From the NCBI GenBank assembly GCA_946482375.1, contig CAMLRH010000160.1, forward strand, positions 1 through 6,202: a stretch of 6,202 nt of DNA, in the 5' to 3' direction. A program made the translations under genes and the position numbers. The DNA comes from an uncultured Caulobacteraceae bacterium. GTDB lineage: Bacteria; Pseudomonadota; Alphaproteobacteria; Caulobacterales; Caulobacteraceae. This document shows positions 1 through 6,187 of the stretch, in pieces (positions within the stretch are counted from its first letter, which is position 1; each line of letters starts with the position of its first letter). The notes beneath the pieces were generated by a model. That model was not told the origin of the DNA and did not search any database. It was given only the letters and a program-made list of their open reading frames with translations.

Positions 1-557
1 CCCAGCCGGAGAAGTTCGCCGAGATGGTGCTGGCCGAGCTGCGCGGCTGGTTCGACGACGACGGGACTTGTCCGTTCTGGGAGCACGTCGCCAGCCGCTT
101 CTTCCCACTGGCCTTCGACGAGGCCGACAAGATGAGCGCTTCCACCGACGGCCAGTTCATCCTCGACCTGGCGCCGCGCCATCCGATCTATGTCGAGTTG
201 CTGCCGCCCGCCGCCCGCGAGGCCATCGGCAAGGTCCACCGCGACGGCGAGGCCGCGCGGGTGATGCTGGAGCGGGAGCGGTTCCGCTATTCGGGGCTGG
301 TCGACCTGTTCGACGCCGGGCCGACGATGACCTGCGCCCGCGACGACATCCACACGGTGCGCGAGGCCAGGCGGCTGCGGCTGAAGGTGGGCGCGGTCGA
401 GAGCGACGAGCCGGTGCTGGTCTCGACGCACGAGATCGGCCGCTTCCGGGCGATGCGCGTTCCGGCGGTGGTGGGCGAGGACACCGTGACGCTGTCGAAG
501 GACGCCGCCGAGGCCTTGAAGGTGCGCGCCGGGGAGGCGCTGAGGGTGATGCCATGA
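1..557 (+). CDS. astA: Arginine N-succinyltransferase AstA, C-terminal part (5' end outside window)
   Basis: AstA transfers succinate from succinyl-CoA to the alpha-amino group of arginine, the first step of the cytoplasmic AST pathway. The reading frame is open from the window edge (first full codon at position 3), so only the last 184 residues are seen; complete family members are roughly 340 residues. Family-typical stretches are visible: PFWEHVASRFF, FDEADKMSAS, a segment around LAPRHPIYVELLP, an IGKVH stretch, FRYSGLVDLFDAGPTM, and a C-terminal beta-rich tail. I recognise these from E. coli and Pseudomonas AstA by memory. The stop codon overlaps the astD start (ATGA, 554-557), which implies an operon with coupled translation. 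Nothing in the visible part looks broken. The ATG at 24 is an internal methionine, not the start. Paralogous subunits (AruF/AruG type) exist in some bacteria and cannot be separated from AstA here. Confidence 0.93.
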   Translation, partial: QPEKFAEMVLAELRGWFDDDGTCPFWEHVASRFFPLAFDEADKMSASTDGQFILDLAPRHPIYVELLPPAAREAIGKVHRDGEAARVMLERERFRYSGLVDLFDAGPTMTCARDDIHTVREARRLRLKVGAVESDEPVLVSTHEIGRFRAMRVPAVVGEDTVTLSKDAAEALKVRAGEALRVMP

Positions 558-1963
558 GCCGCTTCACCTCCACCGATCCGGCGACCGGCGAGGTCGTCTG
601 GGAAGGCGAGGCCACCGGAGAGCGCGAGGTCGCGCAGGCCGTGGCCAAAGCGAGGGCCGCCTTCCGCGACTGGGCCGACCGGCCGCGCGAGGAGCGGGTC
701 GAGGCGATGCGCCGCTACAAGGCCGCACTTGAGGCGAGGCGCGAGGACTTCGCCCGCGCCATCTCGCGGGAGACCGGCAAGGCGCTGTGGGAGACGACCG
801 CTGAACTCGGCTCGATGATCGGCAAGGCCGACATCTCCATCGCCGCCTACGACGAGCGGACCGGCGTGAAGGAGGCCGACACGGCGTTCGGGCGCGCGGT
901 GCTGCGCCACCGGCCGCATGGGGTGATGGCGGTGCTGGGGCCGTTCAACTTCCCCGGCCATCTGCCGAACGGCCACATCGTGCCGGCGCTGCTGGCGGGC
1001 GACGCGGTGGTGTTCAAGCCGTCCGAGGAGACGCCGCTGACCGGTCAGCTGATGGTCGAGGCGCTGCATGCGGCCGGGCTGCCGGAGGGTGTCGTCAACC
1101 TCGTACAGGGCGGACGCGAGACCGGCGCGGCGCTGCTGGAGCAGGCGATCGACGGCCTGCTATTCACCGGCTCGGCGCAGGCGGGGGCGGTGTTTCGGAA
1201 GAAGTTCGCCGACCGGCCGGACGTGATCCTGGCGCTGGAGCTCGGCGGCAACAATCCGCTGGTGGTGTGGGACGCCGCCGATGCGGAAGCGGCCGCCGGC
1301 CACATCGTCCAGTCCGCCTTCATCACGACGGGCCAGCGCTGCTCGTGCGCGCGGCGGCTGATCGTGCCGGAAGGCGCGGCAGGGAATGCGGTTGTCGAGG
1401 CGGTGGCCGCGCTCGCCGACCGGCTGGTGACCGGGCCGTGGAACGGCGAGACGGAGCCCTTCATGGGGCCGCTGATCTCGACGCGCGCGGCGGAAGGGGC
1501 GCTCGCTGCGGCGTCACGGCTGGGCGGCAAGGTCATCCGCGAGATGACGCCGGTGCAAGGGCTGTCGTCGGCCTTCGTGACGCCTGGGATGATCGACGTC
1601 ACCGGTATCGACACACCCGACGAGGAGGTCTTCGCACCGCTTTTGCAGGTGCGCCGCGTGGCTAGTTTCGATGAGGCTGTGTCGGCGGCGAACGCCACGA
1701 AGTATGGCCTCTCCGCCGGACTTATCTCTGACGATCCAAAGCTTTGGGAGCGGTTCGTGAACCGTATCCGCGCGGGCGTGGTGAACTTCAACCGGCCGAC
1801 GACCGGCGCGGCGGGAACGGCGCCGTTCGGCGGGCTTGGCCACTCCGGCAACCATCGGCCCAGCGCCTATTACGCCGCCGACTACTGCGCCTATCCGATG
1901 GCGAGCTTCGAGGCCGACAGCGTGGTCTCGACGCTGGGCGAGATCAAGGGCCTGCGCCCTTGA
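554..1963 (+). CDS. astD: N-succinylglutamate 5-semialdehyde dehydrogenase AstD
   Basis: AstD is an NAD-dependent aldehyde dehydrogenase that oxidises N-succinylglutamate 5-semialdehyde to N-succinylglutamate, the fourth AST step. The product is 469 residues, close to the usual 480-490. Aldehyde dehydrogenase landmarks appear in order: GPFNFPGHLPN with catalytic Asn132, FKPSEETP with cofactor-binding Lys155, the GSAQAG nucleotide-binding turn at 206-211, LELGGNNP with general base Glu229, GQRCSCARR with nucleophile Cys263, and EEVFAP with Glu358. The Glu229-Cys263 spacing of 34 matches the family. GPFNFPGHLPNGH and the GGNNP form (rather than GGKNP or GGKSP) favour AstD over other aldehyde dehydrogenases. 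The ATG at 554 is chosen because it overlaps the astA stop, follows GAGGG at 542-546 by 7 nt, and gives the expected N-terminus; the longer frame opening at 68 is only a read-through of astA in another frame. Codons for residues about 369-395 are somewhat less GC-rich than the rest. Confidence 0.95.
   Translation: MSRFTSTDPATGEVVWEGEATGEREVAQAVAKARAAFRDWADRPREERVEAMRRYKAALEARREDFARAISRETGKALWETTAELGSMIGKADISIAAYDERTGVKEADTAFGRAVLRHRPHGVMAVLGPFNFPGHLPNGHIVPALLAGDAVVFKPSEETPLTGQLMVEALHAAGLPEGVVNLVQGGRETGAALLEQAIDGLLFTGSAQAGAVFRKKFADRPDVILALELGGNNPLVVWDAADAEAAAGHIVQSAFITTGQRCSCARRLIVPEGAAGNAVVEAVAALADRLVTGPWNGETEPFMGPLISTRAAEGALAAASRLGGKVIREMTPVQGLSSAFVTPGMIDVTGIDTPDEEVFAPLLQVRRVASFDEAVSAANATKYGLSAGLISDDPKLWERFVNRIRAGVVNFNRPTTGAAGTAPFGGLGHSGNHRPSAYYAADYCAYPMASFEADSVVSTLGEIKGLRP
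1946..1950 (+). promoter_or_regulatory. Ribosome binding site supporting the TTG start of astB
   Basis: AAGGG lies inside the last codons of astD, 9 nt before the TTG at 1960. It supports initiation at this non-ATG codon, because no ATG or GTG lies near the expected N-terminus. Confidence 0.5.
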
Positions 1964-3279
1964 AGGCGGTCGAAGCCAACGCCGACGGGCTGGTCGGTCC
2001 GACCCACTCCTACGCCGGCCTGTCGCCCGGCAACCTGGCCAGCGAGCACAATCAGGGCGAGGTCTCCAACCCGCGCGCCGCTGTGTTGGAGGGGCTGGCC
2101 AAGATGCGCCGCCTCGCCGACTTGGGCGTGCCGCAGTTCGTCCTGCCGCCGCACGAGCGGCCGCTGATGCCCTTCCTGCGCGAGCTAGGGTTTGCCGATC
2201 TGACGCAGGCCTGGCGTGAGGCGCCGACGCTGGCTGCGGCCGCCTGTTCGGCCTCGTCGATGTGGGCCGCCAACGCCGCGACGGTGACGCCCTCGGCCGA
2301 CACCGAGGATGGCCGCGTCCACTTCACGCCCGCCAACCTCGTCACCAACCTGCATCGCAGCCTGGAGCCGGAGCAGACGACGCGCGCTTTGCGGGCGCTC
2401 TTCCGCGACGAGCGCCGCTTCGCCGTCCACGATCCGCTGCACGCCCAGCCGCACTTCGCCGACGAGGGCGCGGCCAACCATGTGCGCTTGTGCGCCGACC
2501 ACGGCGAGCCGGGGGTCAACCTGTTCGTCTATGGCCGTGGCGCGTGGGACCACTGGCAGGGCAAACACCCCGCCCGCCAGACCCGCGAGGCGTTCGAGGC
2601 CATCACGCGCCGACACGCGGCGGGTGGCGCGGTGTTCGCCAGGCAGGCGCAGGCCGCCATCGACGCGGGGGCTTTCCACAATGACGTGGTCTGTGTGGGG
2701 ACGAAGACGACGCTGTTCTTCCATGAGTTGGCGTTTGAAGACCGTGCAGCGATGGAGGCCGACGTTCGCACCGCCGCCAAGGGCTTCGAGCCGCAGTTCG
2801 TCGAGGTGTCGCAAGCCGACCTGCCCATCGAGGATGCGGTGAAGAGCTACCTCTTCAACTCGCAGCTTTTGTCGCTGCCTGGCGAGGATCGGCTGACGCT
2901 GCTGGCGCCGGTCGAGACGCAGGAGAACCCGCGCGCGCATGCGGCGGCGGAGTCGATTGCGGCCTCGAACGGGCCAATCGGACGCGTCGAATACGTCGAC
3001 GTGCGTCAGAGTATGCGCAACGGCGGCGGGCCTGCCTGCCTGCGGCTGCGCGTAGTGCTGACGGACGAGGAGCTGGCGGCGGTCAATCCGGCGCAGCGGT
3101 TCGATGCCCGGCTGCACGAGCGGCTGACGGCGTGGGCGGAGCGTCACTACCGCGATCGGCTGGCGCCCTCGGACCTCGCCGATCCGCGGCTGCTCGATGA
3201 GAGCTATGCGGCGCTGGACGAACTGACCGGGCTGCTCGGGCTGGGAAGCGGCTTCTACCCCTTCCAGCGTCAGCCCTGA
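1960..3279 (+). CDS. astB: N-succinylarginine dihydrolase AstB, TTG start
   Basis: AstB hydrolyses N2-succinylarginine to N2-succinylornithine, CO2 and two ammonia, the second AST step. The product is 439 residues, against 447 in E. coli. Conserved blocks are present throughout: DGLVGPTHSYAGLS near the start, VSNPRAA, PPHERP, MWAANAATVTPSADT, HRSLEPEQT, LFVYGR, PARQTREAFEAI, YLFNSQLLSLP, NGGGPACLRLRVVLT and YPFQR at the end. The guanidine-modifying catalytic set is intact: Glu169 (DEGAANH), His240 (FHNDV) and Cys360 (GPACLRL), matching Glu174, His248 and Cys365 of the E. coli enzyme as I recall them. The start is TTG at 1960, overlapping the astD stop as TTGA. It aligns residue for residue with the E. 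coli Met and leaves no missing N-terminus. Frame-compatible starts upstream lie deep in astD and would add unrelated residues. The 3' end overlaps the convergent regulator gene by 10 bp. The astE gene does not follow. Confidence 0.95.
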   Translation: MKAVEANADGLVGPTHSYAGLSPGNLASEHNQGEVSNPRAAVLEGLAKMRRLADLGVPQFVLPPHERPLMPFLRELGFADLTQAWREAPTLAAAACSASSMWAANAATVTPSADTEDGRVHFTPANLVTNLHRSLEPEQTTRALRALFRDERRFAVHDPLHAQPHFADEGAANHVRLCADHGEPGVNLFVYGRGAWDHWQGKHPARQTREAFEAITRRHAAGGAVFARQAQAAIDAGAFHNDVVCVGTKTTLFFHELAFEDRAAMEADVRTAAKGFEPQFVEVSQADLPIEDAVKSYLFNSQLLSLPGEDRLTLLAPVETQENPRAHAAAESIAASNGPIGRVEYVDVRQSMRNGGGPACLRLRVVLTDEELAAVNPAQRFDARLHERLTAWAERHYRDRLAPSDLADPRLLDESYAALDELTGLLGLGSGFYPFQRQP

Positions 3280-4079
3280 CGTAGGCGGGCCAGTGCTTCC
3301 GGGAAGCGGCGGGAGAGGGGGACGGTCAACGTCCCCAGTTCGACGGCGTAGTCGCCTGAACCCTCGGGCTTGAGGCCCGTCACGCGGGCGGTGTTGACCA
3401 GCCATGAGCGGTGGGTGCGGACGAAGCCGCGCGGACCCAGCGCCGTCTCCAGCGCCGCCAGCGATGAGCGCATCAGCGGGCGGCGGCCGTCGGCCAGCAC
3501 GAACTCGGCGTAGTTACCGGCGCTGCTGACGGCGAGGATATCGGCGATGGGCGCGCGGACCAGCTTGGCGCCGTCGCGGATATCGAACAGGTCCGGGCCC
3601 GTGGGCTGGGCGGCCTGGATGCGCAGCCGGCGCACCAGCCAGTAGGTGACGCCGATCAGGACGTAGGCGAGGACGTCCTTGCGCAGTTCGGACAGGAACT
3701 CGGGGACCAGCGGGCCGAAGTCGTAGCGGTCGCCCATGGCCGCATAGGCGGCGTGACGCAGGGCCAGGAAGACGGCCACGTGCAGCACGGAGTAGGCGAG
3801 GGCGCCGGGAACGTGGACGCTCCAGGCCAGCCACCGCGGGCGGCGCGTCTTCAGGGTCCAGAGCGTCAGGGACAGCGGAATCCAGGCGCTGGCGGTGTGG
3901 CCGATGGCGCTGCTGGCTTCCCAGATGGTGGGGCGAGCCAGGCCAAGGTCCGGCCGCGCCTCGGTGATGCTGAAGACGTTGATCACCGCGACGCCGCTGA
4001 CCACCGCCGCGGCCACGGCCCAGGCGGTCAGGAGCCAGGCGCGCTCGCCGTTCGTCCCGGATGGGTCGCCGTTCGTCAC
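3270..4079 (-). CDS. Membrane-anchored LytTR-family DNA-binding transcriptional regulator
   Basis: The predicted product has 269 residues. The N-terminal half has about four hydrophobic segments (near residues 14-36, 55-76, 83-108 and 134-149), so it probably sits in the inner membrane. A short linker leads to a C-terminal LytTR domain (about 168-267), seen from VRAPIADILAVSSAGNYAEF, from FVRTHRSWLVN (219-229, the conserved F-R-HRS-VN segment) and from TVPLSRRF. LytTR domains bind short direct repeats spaced about two helical turns apart, and such repeats occur at this gene's own 5' end. There is no receiver domain, so the signal, if any, is probably sensed in or through the membrane; the ligand is unknown. 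The start is GTG (4077-4079), the first usual start after an in-frame stop at 4146-4148. It has no clear Shine-Dalgarno sequence and a later start is possible. The gene is divergent from the acyltransferase and convergent with astB. I cannot assign a gene name. Confidence 0.85.
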   Translation of the reverse strand: MTNGDPSGTNGERAWLLTAWAVAAAVVSGVAVINVFSITEARPDLGLARPTIWEASSAIGHTASAWIPLSLTLWTLKTRRPRWLAWSVHVPGALAYSVLHVAVFLALRHAAYAAMGDRYDFGPLVPEFLSELRKDVLAYVLIGVTYWLVRRLRIQAAQPTGPDLFDIRDGAKLVRAPIADILAVSSAGNYAEFVLADGRRPLMRSSLAALETALGPRGFVRTHRSWLVNTARVTGLKPEGSGDYAVELGTLTVPLSRRFPEALARLRQG

Positions 4080-4118
4080 GGGCGACGGCCGCTCGTCACC
4101 GGCGGAGCGCCGCAGGTC
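4045..4118. promoter_or_regulatory. Tandem direct-repeat array, probable LytTR operator
   Basis: The 12-mer TCGCCGTTCGTC occurs perfectly at 4045-4056 and 4066-4077. A third copy of its 10-bp core with one change (GCCGCTCGTC) is at 4088-4097. A weaker one (GCCGCAGGTC) is at 4109-4118. Core starts fall at 4047, 4068, 4088 and 4109, so the period is 21, 20 and 21 bp, two helical turns each, placing all copies on one face of the helix. The core CCGTTCGTC matches the Pseudomonas AlgR site as I remember it, and fits the general LytTR repeat consensus at 8 of 9 positions. The array lies between the divergent LytTR regulator and acyltransferase genes and runs into the regulator's first codons. It probably controls one or both genes. 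The first two copies are in frame within the called coding region and repeat the residues TNG, so a coding duplication is an alternative, but copies 3 and 4 are non-coding. Confidence 0.6.
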
Positions 4119-4120
4119 CC

Positions 4121-4136
4121 CGGCCGCTTTCGGCCG
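4121..4136. repeat. Short inverted repeat in the acyltransferase leader
   Basis: CGGCCG-CTTT-CGGCCG can form a 6-bp GC stem with a 4-nt loop, ending 27 nt before the acyltransferase ATG. It could be a leader hairpin or part of a protein site. There is no U-tract, so it is not a convincing terminator. In DNA this GC-rich such a repeat can arise by chance. Confidence 0.3.
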
Positions 4137-4153
4137 TCGTGTCCGTCACCTGC

Positions 4154-4157
4154 AAGG
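4154..4157 (+). promoter_or_regulatory. Ribosome binding site of the acyltransferase gene
   Basis: AAGG, 6 nt before the ATG at 4164, fixes this start over the much longer open frame that begins at 3753 inside the antisense regulator gene. Confidence 0.55.
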
Positions 4158-4163
4158 TTTCTC

Positions 4164-5348
4164 ATGACCGCCCCCGAAACCCTCCGCCGCCACGATCTCG
4201 ACTGGATCCGCGTCGGCGCCTTCTTCCTGCTGATCCTCTACCACGTCGGCATGTTCTACGTGCCGTGGGACTGGCACGTGAAGAGCCCGCAGCCGGTGGA
4301 ATGGCTGGAGTGGCTGATGCGGGTGACCAACCCGTGGCGGCTACCCCTGCTGTTCCTGGTCTCGGGCGCGGCGACGCGGTTCATGGCCGACAAGGTGACG
4401 GCGGGATCGCTTGCCTGGCAGCGGACGTTGCGGCTGTTCCCGCCGCTGCTGCTGGCAGTCTTCGTCGTCGTGCCGCCGCAGACTTTCTACGAGGTCGTCG
4501 AGAAGGGCGGCTATGCGGGCAGTTTCGTCGACTTTTACGCCCGCTATGTCACCGCATCGGGGGACTGGTGCAACGCGCAGGGCTGTCTGATAACGCCGAC
4601 CTATAACCACATGTGGTTTGTAGCGTATCTGCTTGTTTATACGCTGCTTCTCGCTGTGGTGTTGGCATTTGCGAGACCCGCCTTAGCGCGGCTAGAGGCG
4701 CTGCTGGAGAAGCTGCGCGGCTGGGGTCTCATCGTATGGCCGATCTTGGCGCTGGGCTTGTTCCGGGCGGTGCTGTTCCCGGTCTTCGATGTCACCCACG
4801 CAATGGTCGACGACTGGTACACGCACGCGGTCTCGCTTGGGCTGTTCCTGTTCGGATATTCTATTGCGAAATCAGAGGTTTTACGCGCCGAGTTCATGCG
4901 GCTGCGGTGGCCCGCGCTGATCCTGGCCGTTGCCGCCTACGCCATCTGGGCGAGCTATGCCTGGGTCTATCGGGCCGACGACGCGGCGTCGCCGGAGGCG
5001 CTTACGCTCGTCATGCGCTTCGTCTACGCCGCCGACCAGTGGGGCTTCATCGCCGCGGCGCTCGGGTTTGGGGCCAGGCATCTGAATCGGGGCGGGCCGG
5101 TGCTGAGCTATCTGACGCTGGCGGTCTTCCCCTTCTACATCGTCCACCAGACAATCATCGTGGTCGCCGGCCACCACCTCGCACCGCTCGGCCTGCCGCA
5201 GGGGCTGGAGGCGGCGGTCATCGTCGCGCTGACCTTCGGCGGCTGCTTTGCGACCTACGAGGTCGTGCGGCGGGCGAACTGGCTCAAGCGCTGGTTCGGG
5301 CTGAAGCCTCAGTCGGCGTCGCCCAGCCGCCCGCCGGCGTTCGCGTAG
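4164..5348 (+). CDS. Acyltransferase-3 family integral membrane protein (OpgC/MdoC-like)
   Basis: The 394-residue product is hydrophobic, with about ten predicted membrane helices (near 14-34, 57-71, 90-109, 150-171, 188-206, 218-234, 248-268, 284-305, 313-335 and 347-367). Family members move acyl groups, often acetyl or succinyl, onto sugars of envelope glycans, lipids or antibiotics. The hallmark Arg-x10-His of helix 1 is present: Arg16 and His27 in RRHDLDWIRVGAFFLLILYH. Also typical are LPLLFLVSGAA (60-70), HMWFVAYLLVY (149-159) and FPFYIVHQT (322-330). Cys136 and Cys141 sit close together in a likely extramembrane loop and could pair. The resemblance to glucan biosynthesis protein C (OpgC) is general, so the acceptor is unknown. 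Codons for about residues 150-180 and 231-241 are unusually AT-rich for this window. The gene is divergent from the LytTR regulator, with a repeat array between them, and overlaps phhA by 40 bp at its 3' end. Confidence 0.88.
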   Translation: MTAPETLRRHDLDWIRVGAFFLLILYHVGMFYVPWDWHVKSPQPVEWLEWLMRVTNPWRLPLLFLVSGAATRFMADKVTAGSLAWQRTLRLFPPLLLAVFVVVPPQTFYEVVEKGGYAGSFVDFYARYVTASGDWCNAQGCLITPTYNHMWFVAYLLVYTLLLAVVLAFARPALARLEALLEKLRGWGLIVWPILALGLFRAVLFPVFDVTHAMVDDWYTHAVSLGLFLFGYSIAKSEVLRAEFMRLRWPALILAVAAYAIWASYAWVYRADDAASPEALTLVMRFVYAADQWGFIAAALGFGARHLNRGGPVLSYLTLAVFPFYIVHQTIIVVAGHHLAPLGLPQGLEAAVIVALTFGGCFATYEVVRRANWLKRWFGLKPQSASPSRPPAFA

Positions 5349-6187
5349 GCCTGGGTGCCGCGCGTGTAGACCTTGTCGGTGGGCAGGATGGCGTCGATGG
5401 CAATGTCCGGGGCGCTTTCCAGTCGCGCGTAGATCGGCGCGAAGTCCTGCAGGGTGGCGTCGAGCAGGGCCTGCAGCGACGGGATGACGAAGTAGACCTG
5501 CTGAAAGTCGTCGATGCGGTAGGGCGTGCGCATCAGCCGTTCGAGGTCGAAGCCCAGGCGGTTGGGGGAGCCGTCTTCCAGCGCGAAGATGCTCTCGGTG
5601 CGCGAGGAGACGATGCCGGCGCCGTAGATGCGCAAGCCAGCCTTCGTGTCCATCAGCCCGAACTCGACGGTGTACCAGTAGAGACGCGCGAGATTGTGCA
5701 GGCGGCCGAGGCTCATCGCCCGCTCGCCGCCCCGGCCATAGGCCTGCATGTAGTCGGCGAACACCGGGTCGGTCAGCATCGGCACGTGGCCGAAGACGTC
5801 ATGGAAGATGTCCGGCTCCTGCAGTTAATCGAGCTGGTCGGGCTTCCTGATGAACTGGCCCGCCGGGAAGCGGCGGTTGGCGAGGTGCTCGAAGAAGACC
5901 TCGTCGGGGACGAGGCCCGGCACGGCCACCACCGTCCAGCCGGTCAGCCGCGTCAGCTCCTCGTTGATGCGCCGGAGGTCGGGGATGCCGCCACGATGCA
6001 GGTCGAGCGCATCGAGGCCCTTGAGGAACTCGTCCGACGCGCGGCCCGGCAGCAGCTTCTCCTGCCGTTCGTAGAGGGTGTCCCAGACGCGGTGTTCCTG
6101 GGGCGTGTAGGCATTCCACGCCTGGTCGATGGTCCAGTCGGCGGCCGCGCCCGCGGGCGGGCCCAGATGTGAGCCGTCAGCGCTCAT
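5309..6187 (-). pseudogene. phhA: Phenylalanine 4-hydroxylase (phhA) interrupted by one in-frame TAA
   Basis: PhhA is a cytoplasmic, iron- and pterin-dependent aromatic amino acid hydroxylase that converts phenylalanine to tyrosine. The reading frame spans 292 codons, the size expected for bacterial PhhA, and the sequence looks intact from the ATG at 6187 (MSADGS, then DWTIDQAW) to the stop at 5309-5311. The exception is codon 121, TAA (5825-5827), where the family has Tyr in LDYLQEPD. Reading through it gives LQEPDIFHDVFGHVP, with iron ligands His129 and His134, and Glu175 in WYTVEFGLM. The His134-Glu175 spacing of 41 equals that of His143-Glu184 in the Chromobacterium enzyme. The first fragment (120 aa) lacks all iron ligands. 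A restart at GTG 5785 (158 aa) would lack both histidines. Neither piece should be active unless the stop is suppressed. No other lesion is visible, so this is a very recent mutation or a sequencing error. No clear Shine-Dalgarno sequence lies in the 15 bp upstream. Confidence 0.88.

Noticed and set aside
287..1069. 260-codon minus-strand open frame antisense to astA and astD
   Set aside because: It is a shadow of two well-supported enzymes and its translation has no recognisable motifs.
1045..1851. 268-codon minus-strand open frame antisense to astD
   Set aside because: It is Ser/Ala/Pro-rich low-complexity translation opposite a conserved dehydrogenase.
3295..3307. Palindrome GCTTCC-G-GGAAGC after astB as a bidirectional terminator
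   Set aside because: The 1-nt centre cannot form a loop without losing stem pairs, no U-tract follows on either strand, and it lies inside the LytTR domain coding sequence.
2185..3405. 406-codon minus-strand open frame antisense to astB
   Set aside because: astB on the other strand is fully conserved with its catalytic residues. The antisense translation is low-complexity Arg-rich with no recognisable domain.
4131..4150. Further copies of the repeat (GCCGTCGTG at 4133, GTCCGTCACC at 4141)
   Set aside because: They are out of the 21-bp phase and need a gap to align, so they are not counted in the array.
5309..5785. A separate short gene with a GTG start
   Set aside because: It is the same-frame continuation of phhA after the premature stop. 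The residues before the GTG (HDVFGH) are essential conserved phhA sequence.
4613..6172. Long + strand open frame of 519 codons
   Set aside because: It is out of frame with the acyltransferase and antisense to phhA. Its translation is Arg/Gly/Ala-rich with no family signature, a common artefact of high-GC DNA.
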